Of a stretch of 39,627 nt of DNA, positions 33,833-39,627 are shown piece by piece. The notes beneath the pieces are model-generated. The model was not told the origin of the DNA. It was given only the letters and a program-made list of their open reading frames with translations, and made no database searches. This DNA is from an uncultured Porphyromonas sp. (GTDB taxonomy: Bacteria; Bacteroidota; Bacteroidia; Bacteroidales; Porphyromonadaceae), in assembly GCF_915070105.1 (NCBI RefSeq), contig NZ_CAJZFJ010000011.1, positions 1 to 39,627 of the forward strand, in the 5' to 3' direction. The position numbers and the translations under genes are program-made. Numbering within the stretch: the first letter of the stretch is position 1; every line of letters starts with the position of its first letter.

Positions 33833-34095
33833 CCAAAAAGCCCTCACTTAACGTACCCTTAGCCCTAAGTCACTCTACACTACCCCCGAAGGCGATACGA
33901 TAAAAAGAGAAAAAGCCACTCCCCCTGGCATACGACATATCCTATATACACCATGAGCGATCGAGCTCACCCCTTCGCCTCTCCACGAGCTCTCCAGCCT
34001 CCCTTCGCGCGCGCGTATATATTATATATTATAGGTATAGTGCCTCGATAGAATGAGGCGGGGCGCGCATGATCTCTTTCGTACACTCCACTCTA

Positions 34096-34405
34096 TGGCT
34101 CTTTGGGGATATTAGTTCTCATATCCGAGTGGAGCCTGGTCTATCCCTAGAACACCTAGGTGTTAGCCCCAAGAGGAGCTAAATAAGAGTGCCTACCGAG
34201 GACATACCGAGAGCGAGGTAGTGTACACGTGGGTACACAGTTGTATACACGTGGGTACACTGTGGTATACACACGTGTACACTCACCCCTCCTAGGTAGT
34301 AGGGATACGCTCGGTATGTCTACACCTAGGACTCAGATACTTCTACCTTGTGTATGTATGCTCCTCGGCTACCTTGCCCCCCAGCTCTATAGTGATTTCA
34401 TGCGT
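34096..34405 (-). repeat. Dispersed intergenic element, copy D (inverted)
   Basis: Read on the minus strand, this matches copy A nearly end to end: GCATGAAATCACTATAG, GAGGAGCATACATAC, AGAAGTATCTGAGTCC, CTACCTAGGAGGGGTGAG, three 22-bp units (34221-34286), CGCTCTCGGTATGTCC, CTTGGGGCTAACACCTAGG and the hairpin GGATAT(N8)ATATCC (34107-34126 on plus). The distal hairpin loop differs in length and sequence from copy A while the stem is kept. Confidence 0.78.
34221..34286 (-). repeat. Three 22-bp near-palindromic units (copy D core)
   Basis: Units on the plus strand start at 34221, 34243 and 34265. On the minus strand the middle unit again carries the TACCCACGTGTA variant seen in unit 2 of copies A and B; here the last unit carries it as well. 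Confidence 0.88.
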
Positions 34406-34660
34406 AGGCTCTGATACAATAGGGCTAGAGAGCCCGATAGGTGGTGCCTCCTGCCTAGCATCCCATGAGAAGGAGAAAAGGAAAAGAGACCCTAACGATA
34501 GAGAGCCGTACAGAGAAAGTCTCATGGACATACCTCATAAGGGTGAAAGGCTGAAGACACCTTGGGAACAAGGGGGTGGGATGGATCGGTCTCTTAGCCA
34601 CGCCCTGATACCAAAGACCAAACACCCGAAAATCGCCCTCTATAACCAACTCTATATCAA

Positions 34661-34809
34661 GCATCCCGAGAGGGGAAAAGTGAACATACCGAGAGCCCTT
34701 AGGCGGACTCGGTATGAACGCTGCCATCACCTATGTAAGGTGATTGGGGCGTTCATTATATGTTCGATCAAGCCTTCTCGGTATGTTAACTTTTGCCCTC
34801 TCAGAATGC
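34661..34809. mobile_element. MITE-like element with 35-bp terminal inverted repeats
   Basis: The ends (34661-34695 and 34775-34809) are inverted repeats of about 35 bp with six or so mismatches; the best part is AAAAGTGAACATACCGAGA at 34676 and its near-complement ending at 34794. An internal stem-loop (GAACGCTGCCATCACCT near 34717 with AGGTGATTGGGGCGTTC) gives a cloverleaf-like fold. At 149 bp with no coding capacity it fits a non-autonomous element, but a structured RNA is possible. I see no obvious target-site duplication. Confidence 0.6.
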
Positions 34810-34950
34810 CCTACATAGACTGCATCTAAAGGCCTTCTCCCTCGAGGGCATTCCCTCTCCCCGATTAGCCTGTGTAGACACTAGGATAAAAGAGAGTTAG
34901 CGATAGGGAGGGAAAGACACGAAGGATGTTAATATATTATTATTATTTCG

Positions 34951-34958
34951 TACCTTTG
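34951..34958 (+). promoter_or_regulatory. -7 promoter element of the surface lipoprotein gene
   Basis: TACCTTTG lies 314 bp upstream of the start codon at 35265, preceded by an AT-rich TATTATTATT tract. The implied leader is about 300 nt and contains a hairpin (CCCCTATCAC/GTGAGAGGGG, 35190-35212). Confidence 0.6.
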
Positions 34959-35264
34959 CACTGGTGACACTACACACATCACCCCACACACGATAATGAA
35001 TACGCCAAGTACTCATCCTCATCTTATCAGCATCTACGGGAGGGCACAATCCACTCTCCCTAGAGGGGGTGCATCTTGGTACAGAGGCAGTATGCCCTCT
35101 CTCCCTCTCTGTACGCCTCCCTGTCGAGACTAATGTCCACCGATAGGCTGGTCTGTACATATATACACAGTACACACCGAGCATAGAGGCCCCTATCACC
35201 TAGTGAGAGGGGTGTGTCTGAGGCTCACGCACACACATTTTTTAATAACACAACATACATAATT

Positions 35265-37250
35265 ATGAAATCACAGATTAGGCTAGGGCTCTGCCTTGCC
35301 TTAGGTCTCTCCCTCTTTTCTTGTAACTCACAGGGAGATCCTATAGAGCCCAATACACCCCCTGTACCCGAGGAGCGGCTTGCCTTCACGCTCAATCTAG
35401 AGGCTGAGGGTACTATCCCAGAGCTACGTGACTTCGATCTAGACTTTGAGGTTGGAGCGAAGGGTGCTCTCAAGGTAGACATAAAGAAAGGTGAAAAATA
35501 CGAAGCCCGTTGCTTCCTGAGAAAAGAAGGTGAGGAACAGTGCTACTATGGCTCTGTTAAATTTACCGGAAAGGAGAATGGTAAGCTGGAAGTCCTGAGA
35601 GGAGCAAACTCCGAAGTAGACTTCTTCACTCAGAGCCAGCATAAGGGAGGGAATGCCGAAGAGAATAAATATGGCTTTACGAAAGGGGAGAAATGGTATC
35701 TACTCGTGGTCTTTGGTGGAGAGCACCTAGGAGGGTCAGGTACTAACAATTCACGTATACGATTCAGCAATGAGCTGAAGAGCGGGGGCGGAAAGACTCT
35801 TCCCCGAATAGAGGAAGGCAAAAAGATTAAGCTCAAAGATATCCCCTATGTCTCAGACTGGACACCCCTAAGTATCTGGCAAGAGGGGGGGAATGCAACT
35901 GGTATAGCACAGGCTCTGTCACCTCTGACCTTCAAGCCCGTCGGTACACTCCTTCGTATCCGTGTCAGAAACAATCTGGCCCATGCATCAGTCCAGGTAC
36001 GAGGATTCGGCTTTGACCTAAATGGTGTTAGCTCCTCCGTGACCTTCTCTCTCCCTGGGACGGGCAACACTAAGCCCAGCTATACAAGTGAGAGAACAGG
36101 GACTAGATCTGTTTCGCTTCCGCAGTCTCCAGAGATCCAACCTAAGGGCAACGATAATGGCTACTATCTACTGTGGGTATATCCTGATCAGGAGACGGGA
36201 GGCACGTTCAAGCCCAATAACTGGAGCGTCAGAGATATGGCCACCGTGTCAGCAACTCCAGGTAAGACTTCAGCAAGTATGCCCTCAAACACTCCAGCCA
36301 AGGAGCTGAAGAGAGGTGCCTCTTACATGTTCACAGTGACAGTGGATCGCCCCCAGATGATCCTAGAGCTCCTAGATGAGTATAACTACGAAGGAGTGGC
36401 TCCCAAGCTAGCCACCAACCACTCCAACCTAGGGCGTCAGATGTACACCTATGCTGCTGCACAGAGCATAGCTAGCAGTCGGGCTGGTTACCACCTCCCC
36501 AACCAACTGGAATGGCAGATGATCATTGGACACCTTAATGCTTCGCTCCCCAATCCGCTAGGTCTTAGCATCTCGACTAAGGACGAACCCTTGCGTGGGA
36601 TATTCCATACCACAGCTAAGGGGAAAGTCCAAGCCGACTATTACCGAGGCCCTCTAAATAGCAACAACGAAACAAACATATTCTATGGTCTACGCTTTAA
36701 GGGACTTGATGAGTATCAGTCAACAAGTGCCCACCTGTCGGCATTTCGCTATGAAGTAAAGCAGAACCCTTCTGATCCTACAGGGTATATCTATTGCATC
36801 CGCTCTCGCTACCTTGGGCCTAGCTCAACCCTCAAAATCGCAGACATAGCCAAGGAAGAGTGGTGGAATACACCTGACGCCGAAGAGGTCGTACGCTACC
36901 TGCCCTTCGCAGGTGGATACTTCCCTGGGGTATATGATGAGGGGACTAACACCTGGCTAGTTCAAGCTCAGAAGGATATCAACAACCCTTATCGAGTAGG
37001 CAATTGGGGGACGTACTGGACTAGTACTCTAGGAACCAAGAGTAGCGCAAAGGCAGCAGGGACAGAGTATCGTGTAATTGCTGGTGCTAAGTATTATACT
37101 GACTACAAGGACTGGGTGAATAAAAAGAAGGGATACAATGCCGGTATCCTAGCTCCTACCTTCTCTGGGAATCTCGGTAGCGTACCTGAGGATGGACATG
37201 CCAGTGTCCGTCTGATCAAGGACTACCAGAACTACCAACAGAACGACTAA
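35265..37250 (+). CDS. Surface lipoprotein, fimbrillin-like N-terminus with FISUMP-like C-terminus
   Basis: The 661-residue protein starts at 35265 (MKSQIRLGLCLALG) with a lipoprotein signal and lipidated C20 (LSLFSCNS). The N-terminal half is beta-rich with low-complexity stretches, as in fimbrillin/Mfa-like proteins (FTLNLEAEGTIPELRDFD; FKPVGTLLRIRVRNN). The C-terminal half has the YHLPNQLEWQMIIGHL (about 409), GNWGTYWTST (about 580) and HASVRLIKD (about 645) segments of FISUMP/DUF1566-like domains. It probably sits on the outer surface; adhesion or fimbrial accessory function is inference. It looks less GC-rich than the housekeeping genes around it, possibly reflecting transfer. A 42-residue ORF follows after 36 bp. 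Confidence 0.72.
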   Translation: MKSQIRLGLCLALGLSLFSCNSQGDPIEPNTPPVPEERLAFTLNLEAEGTIPELRDFDLDFEVGAKGALKVDIKKGEKYEARCFLRKEGEEQCYYGSVKFTGKENGKLEVLRGANSEVDFFTQSQHKGGNAEENKYGFTKGEKWYLLVVFGGEHLGGSGTNNSRIRFSNELKSGGGKTLPRIEEGKKIKLKDIPYVSDWTPLSIWQEGGNATGIAQALSPLTFKPVGTLLRIRVRNNLAHASVQVRGFGFDLNGVSSSVTFSLPGTGNTKPSYTSERTGTRSVSLPQSPEIQPKGNDNGYYLLWVYPDQETGGTFKPNNWSVRDMATVSATPGKTSASMPSNTPAKELKRGASYMFTVTVDRPQMILELLDEYNYEGVAPKLATNHSNLGRQMYTYAAAQSIASSRAGYHLPNQLEWQMIIGHLNASLPNPLGLSISTKDEPLRGIFHTTAKGKVQADYYRGPLNSNNETNIFYGLRFKGLDEYQSTSAHLSAFRYEVKQNPSDPTGYIYCIRSRYLGPSSTLKIADIAKEEWWNTPDAEEVVRYLPFAGGYFPGVYDEGTNTWLVQAQKDINNPYRVGNWGTYWTSTLGTKSSAKAAGTEYRVIAGAKYYTDYKDWVNKKKGYNAGILAPTFSGNLGSVPEDGHASVRLIKDYQNYQQND

Positions 37251-37286
37251 GCACATCTCATCTCTCATTTATTTATCGATACGATT

Positions 37287-37415
37287 ATGAAACAGATTCC
37301 ATACGAACGCCCCGAGATAGAGGTGATCACACTACCATGTCAGCCCCTCTCTATCCTAGTCTCCTTCTCGGCTGAGGGGGGATTCGAGGACTTCGAGGAG
37401 GGTGGAGAGCTCTAG
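37287..37415 (+). CDS. 42-residue companion peptide
   Basis: This short ORF starts MKQIPYERPEIEVITLPCQP and ends in an acidic, glycine-rich tail (GGFEDFEEGGEL). It has no signal peptide. The pattern (K-x-x-Y-x-x-P-E-x-x-V-x-x-L, then SFSxxG and FxEGG) resembles small uncharacterised peptides of Porphyromonas and Prevotella that follow surface lipoprotein genes, as far as I recall. It lies 36 bp after the lipoprotein stop and 29 bp before a strong terminator, so it is on the same transcript. The intact frame in that position is the main support. Confidence 0.65.
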   Translation: MKQIPYERPEIEVITLPCQPLSILVSFSAEGGFEDFEEGGEL

Positions 37416-37444
37416 CTAAAGTCTAGACCTTGACACAACGAAAT

Positions 37445-37487
37445 AGGGGAGAGCCACACCTAGGGTGTGGCTCTCCCCTACTCTTTT
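37445..37487 (+). terminator. Intrinsic terminator of lipoprotein-peptide unit
   Basis: A perfect 16-bp stem (37445-37460 with 37464-37479) with a TAG loop is followed by ACTCTTTT. Confidence 0.9.
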
Positions 37488-37716
37488 GCCCCAGCTCAGC
37501 CAGCTAGGGAGGAAATCTTAGCTATTATCCGGATTGTATGTCCCTCCTTAGAGACTTTTATGCGACCTAGCTCCTATAGTCCTGCCTTTAGGGCTATAAA
37601 TTAATATGACTAGGGCGCTATTACCTGCAGGAGGCTGCGTCACTAATACCGCTGGTATACCCTAGGCCTGTTCACTTGCCTACGCAACCTAATACTAAAC
37701 AGGCAGGCTCAGAAAG

Positions 37717-37774
37717 AATATAAAACAAACTTCCCAGTACCCTCACCGGTAGATTACCTGTAGAGCACTGGGAA
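37717..37774 (-). terminator. Putative terminator of tRNA-Leu
   Basis: TTCCCAGT (37731-37738) pairs with ACTGGGAA (37767-37774), with a further partial inner pairing. On the minus strand it is followed by GTTTGTTTTATATT, a reasonable U-rich tail about 40 nt after the tRNA. Confidence 0.55.
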
Positions 37775-37812
37775 TAAAGGATAAGATATGGTATCGGGAT
37801 GTCTATCCCATG

Positions 37813-37896
37813 TACCCAGAGCCGGGATCGAACCGGCACGAACTTGCGTCCATTGGTGTTTGAGACCAACGCGTCTACCTATTCCGCCATCTGGGC
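37813..37896 (-). tRNA. tRNA-Leu (anticodon CAA)
   Basis: The 84-nt gene folds as a class II tRNA. The acceptor stem is GCCCAGA with TCTGGGT, the anticodon stem TTGGT/ACCAA encloses the loop CTCAAAC (anticodon CAA, reading UUG), a long variable arm carries ACG/CGT pairing, and the T arm is GCCGG TTCGATC CCGGC. The discriminator is A. The 3' CCA is not encoded, so it must be added enzymatically. A TATCTTTG promoter lies 17 bp upstream. Confidence 0.95.
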
Positions 37897-37912
37897 ATAG
37901 TGGATCTGGGCG

Positions 37913-37920
37913 CAAAGATA
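37913..37920 (-). promoter_or_regulatory. -7 promoter element of tRNA-Leu
   Basis: The minus strand reads TATCTTTG 17 bp before the mature 5' end of the tRNA. Confidence 0.65.
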
Positions 37921-38006
37921 CTACAAATTCCCCTTTCTCCGTACCTCTCCACCTTTATATTAAGGGGGGAGTAGCCGAATCAAGCTCCCAAGCCCAGCCT
38001 TCGCCC

Positions 38007-38579
38007 CTAGTTGGGCAAGGCTGTCCGCTCATAGCGGTAGCCCAGGAAGGCTAGCCCAAGGGCTATCCCCAGCCGATAGAGCACATACAGGCTCTGCGTA
38101 TAGAGGCGGAAGGCTAGCGGGCTCGACGGCTCTGCCTGCTCGTGCATCAGCGCACTATGCGTCTGCTCTGCTGCTCGACGAAGGAAGTTCGTATAGCGAC
38201 GTTCCTCCTCGCCACCAGCCTCTAGCCCCAAGACCTCCTGCGTGACATACTCATCGAGCTCATCCCAGCCCCTAGGCTGACGTAGCTGGAGATAGAGCTG
38301 CTCGCCTCCTAAGGCACCATAATGCTCCCAGTCTGCATCCCACTGCACCGCCAGAGCCATTCCCACGAAGGCAATCCACCCCAGCGATACCAGCGGATAC
38401 TGCTCGAAGTCCGGTACGGCATCCCCAAGGTAGGGCTTCACGACATCGAGGTAAAGCTCTGTCAGGTCCTCCGTCTCGAGGAACTGCTTGCCGAGCAAGC
38501 CCTCCTCTTGCGCCAAACGCAAGAGGAGTCCCTCTAGCTCGTCCGTGTACCGCTCTAAGTATTCTTGATCCTTATTCAT
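38007..38579 (-). CDS. Conserved-looking protein of unknown function
   Basis: I do not recognise the family. The 190-residue protein is acidic and leucine-rich at its N-terminus (YLERYTDELEGLLLRLAQEEGLLG). It has two moderately hydrophobic stretches (YPLVSLGWIAFVGMALAVQW, about 61-80, and LYVLYRLGIALGLAFLGY, about 165-182) that could be membrane segments or buried helices, and an acidic region LGLEAGGEEERR in between. Codon use is like the housekeeping genes. Its own promoter element lies 22 bp upstream. It sits between tRNA-Leu and the FRG-domain gene, all on the minus strand. Confidence 0.7.
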   Translation of the reverse strand: MNKDQEYLERYTDELEGLLLRLAQEEGLLGKQFLETEDLTELYLDVVKPYLGDAVPDFEQYPLVSLGWIAFVGMALAVQWDADWEHYGALGGEQLYLQLRQPRGWDELDEYVTQEVLGLEAGGEEERRYTNFLRRAAEQTHSALMHEQAEPSSPLAFRLYTQSLYVLYRLGIALGLAFLGYRYERTALPN

Positions 38580-38601
38580 CTCTATTAAGCTTCATTCCCC
38601 G

Positions 38602-38609
38602 CAAAGGTA
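38602..38609 (-). promoter_or_regulatory. -7 promoter element of the 38007-38579 gene
   Basis: The minus strand reads TACCTTTG 22 bp upstream of the start codon, predicting a short leader. Confidence 0.55.
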
Positions 38610-38653
38610 CAGCTTTTACTCCCGAGGGAAAAGGTAGAGAGAGAAGGCCTAAC

Positions 38654-39627
38654 TTATAGATTATACCGCTTCTTCAGCTCCCTCGTGTACCTATCTACCT
38701 CTGGGAAGAGATATGAATCGGTAATTCCAAGCTGTGCTAGTTCCTTAAGGATGTCCGCCTTCTTAGTATGAGGAATAAAGACTTCATGCTTAATCCATTC
38801 CGATGGGAGCATCTCGTATATCCTCTTATCTTCTCGACTCCTGTCCTCATCTCCCTTGACCAACCTTAAAAGTTGCCCCTCAGATTCCATACCGGAGTTA
38901 AATCCAAGACCGAAGATAAAGAACGCTCCTGCTTGATTGATTATACGAGGGTTACCATACTTGGCTTTAACTAAGAATATATTTGCTAGCTCACAAGGCT
39001 GAATCAGTGGCTGGAAATGAGGCTTCTCCGCTCTAATCTGATGAAGTAAGATCTGAATGGGACCTTGTTCATTAAACCACTTCAAATAATCAGAATGAAC
39101 CTTATGTGCCGGCATATTTGAGAGTATATACTCCCAAATCTCAGTTGGGCGTGCCCCTGGGTTCGGGATAGGTTTTGTTGGGTGCTCTACTGACGATTCA
39201 AGTTCTTCGTAAAAGGAAACACCCTTCTCATAGAGAGGGATCTCTATCTCTTTATAGCTACACTTTGCAAGATTCGCTAGGATAGAGACTGTGTCACTAT
39301 CATAATGCTTTATCCTATCCTCTTGAACAGAAAACAAATAAACTCTTCCACGTTCCTCATTAGAAACCTGGCAGGCGAAGTACAAAGCAACAAGGGGATT
39401 TGTCGTTACGTCGAGAAGGCGAGTCGGAAGCTCATAGTGCTGCATCTGAACCAGGTAGTCTAGAGCTGATTGGCAACCAGAGAAAGTCTGAGGCAAACGA
39501 GCCACCATATCACGGTATAGCAGATGTTCATTCCTTATTCCTCTTTCTTCGGATGCTCGGAAGATTGAGGGACTCAGATCCCAGCCTTCTTCTGCATGTC
39601 CCCGGTAGAAGACTTCGGTACCAGTCT
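38654..39627 (-). CDS. FRG-domain protein, 5' end outside the window
   Basis: The frame is open from the window edge to the stop at 38654 (324 codons visible), so the ATG at 39508 is internal. Just inside the edge it reads EVFYRGHAEEGWDLSPSIFR, the FRG-type opening (aromatic-Arg-Gly), followed by QHYELPTRLLDVTTNPLVALYFAC, the second diagnostic block. FRG domains occur in many bacteria and some phages; their activity is not established to my knowledge. The C-terminal part (about the last 150 residues) has no feature I recognise. The DNA looks more AT-rich than its neighbours, suggesting acquisition by transfer. Confidence 0.82.
   Translation of the reverse strand, partial: TGTEVFYRGHAEEGWDLSPSIFRASEERGIRNEHLLYRDMVARLPQTFSGCQSALDYLVQMQHYELPTRLLDVTTNPLVALYFACQVSNEERGRVYLFSVQEDRIKHYDSDTVSILANLAKCSYKEIEIPLYEKGVSFYEELESSVEHPTKPIPNPGARPTEIWEYILSNMPAHKVHSDYLKWFNEQGPIQILLHQIRAEKPHFQPLIQPCELANIFLVKAKYGNPRIINQAGAFFIFGLGFNSGMESEGQLLRLVKGDEDRSREDKRIYEMLPSEWIKHEVFIPHTKKADILKELAQLGITDSYLFPEVDRYTRELKKRYNL

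Larger units (their letters stand above)
33779..35264. other. 1.5 kb repeat-rich intergenic region
   Basis: No gene is supported. In order it holds the YfhO promoter, an alternating CG/TA tract (34006-34022), element copy D (34096-34405), a spacer, the MITE-like element (34661-34809), a promoter (34951-34958) and a leader of about 300 nt for the following lipoprotein gene. A 159-residue ORF across the MITE has no recognisable features. Confidence 0.6.
37416..37812. other. Intergenic region between the lipoprotein unit and tRNA-Leu
   Basis: Apart from the two terminators, about 240 bp (37488-37730) shows no gene, repeat or promoter that I can support. Confidence 0.5.

Noticed and set aside
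34350..34829. 159-codon frame across the MITE-like element
   Set aside because: It includes the inverted repeats and part of copy D, so it is better explained as chance in noncoding repeat DNA.
37731..37774. Second tRNA-like structure next to tRNA-Leu
   Set aside because: Only one outer stem and a vague D-arm-like string fit; there is no anticodon or T arm. A terminator explains it better.

Overview
This 39.6 kb window looks like a chromosomal segment of a Bacteroidota bacterium, most likely the genus Porphyromonas; I cannot name the species. Three things point there. Bacteroidota-type promoters (TAnnTTTG near -7) stand before most transcription units. The gene set is typical of the group: DUF4290-murA-rimM, xerD divergent from aroQ-pyk, kdsC-maf, an RND pump followed by a PG0541-family protein, an SDR-type threonine dehydrogenase, YfhO, and a fimbrillin/FISUMP-like lipoprotein. 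Coding regions are moderately GC-rich and organised in short operons separated by long, repeat-filled gaps.

Layout. 1-366: downstream gap with degenerate 23-bp tandem repeats and a terminator. 367-2686 (-): kdsC-maf-nagA (envelope sugar metabolism and nucleotide house-cleaning). 2869-3252 (-): secreted DUF1573 protein. 3253-3859: gap with dispersed element copy A. 3860-5140 (-): enolase. 5367-11365 (-): complete tripartite RND efflux operon (outer membrane factor, lipoprotein adaptor, inner-membrane pump) plus a small PII-like accessory protein. 11366-12553: 1.2 kb gap with element copy B. 12554-18131 (+): pgi, DUF4290, murA, rimM, AraC regulator, CPBP protease. 18184-19374 (-) and 19537-20493 (+): divergent GH109-like/Gfo-Idh protein and L-threonine 3-dehydrogenase. 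20918-22877 (-): aroQ-pyk, divergent from xerD (22924-23847, +). 23814-25025 (-): predicted outer-membrane protein. 25026-25902: strand-skewed gap with a core-only repeat copy C. 25903-27855 (-): YjbR-birA-TrmH. 27930-29288 (+): rdgB-plsC. 29497-33778 (-): YfhO and an OmpA/TPR lipoprotein. 33779-35264: 1.5 kb gap with inverted element copy D, a MITE-like element and a promoter with a long leader. 35265-37415 (+): surface lipoprotein plus a 42-residue companion ORF. 37813-37896 (-): tRNA-Leu(CAA). 38007-39627 (-): an unknown protein and an FRG-domain gene that runs off the window.

The coding content is mostly core metabolism and envelope biogenesis. The most unusual signal is intergenic. A family of roughly 305-330 bp elements occurs three times (A and B direct, D inverted), plus a fourth copy of the core only. 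Each carries three consecutive 22-bp near-palindromes made largely of alternating purine-pyrimidine, and a distal GGATAT/ATATCC-type hairpin that is intact in A and D but degraded in B. A separate MITE-like element and a 23-bp tandem array share a TACCGAGA motif. Other points of note are a MurA with Asp in place of the fosfomycin-target Cys, abutting head-to-head promoters for aroQ and xerD, and a perfect 29-bp stem between convergent genes.
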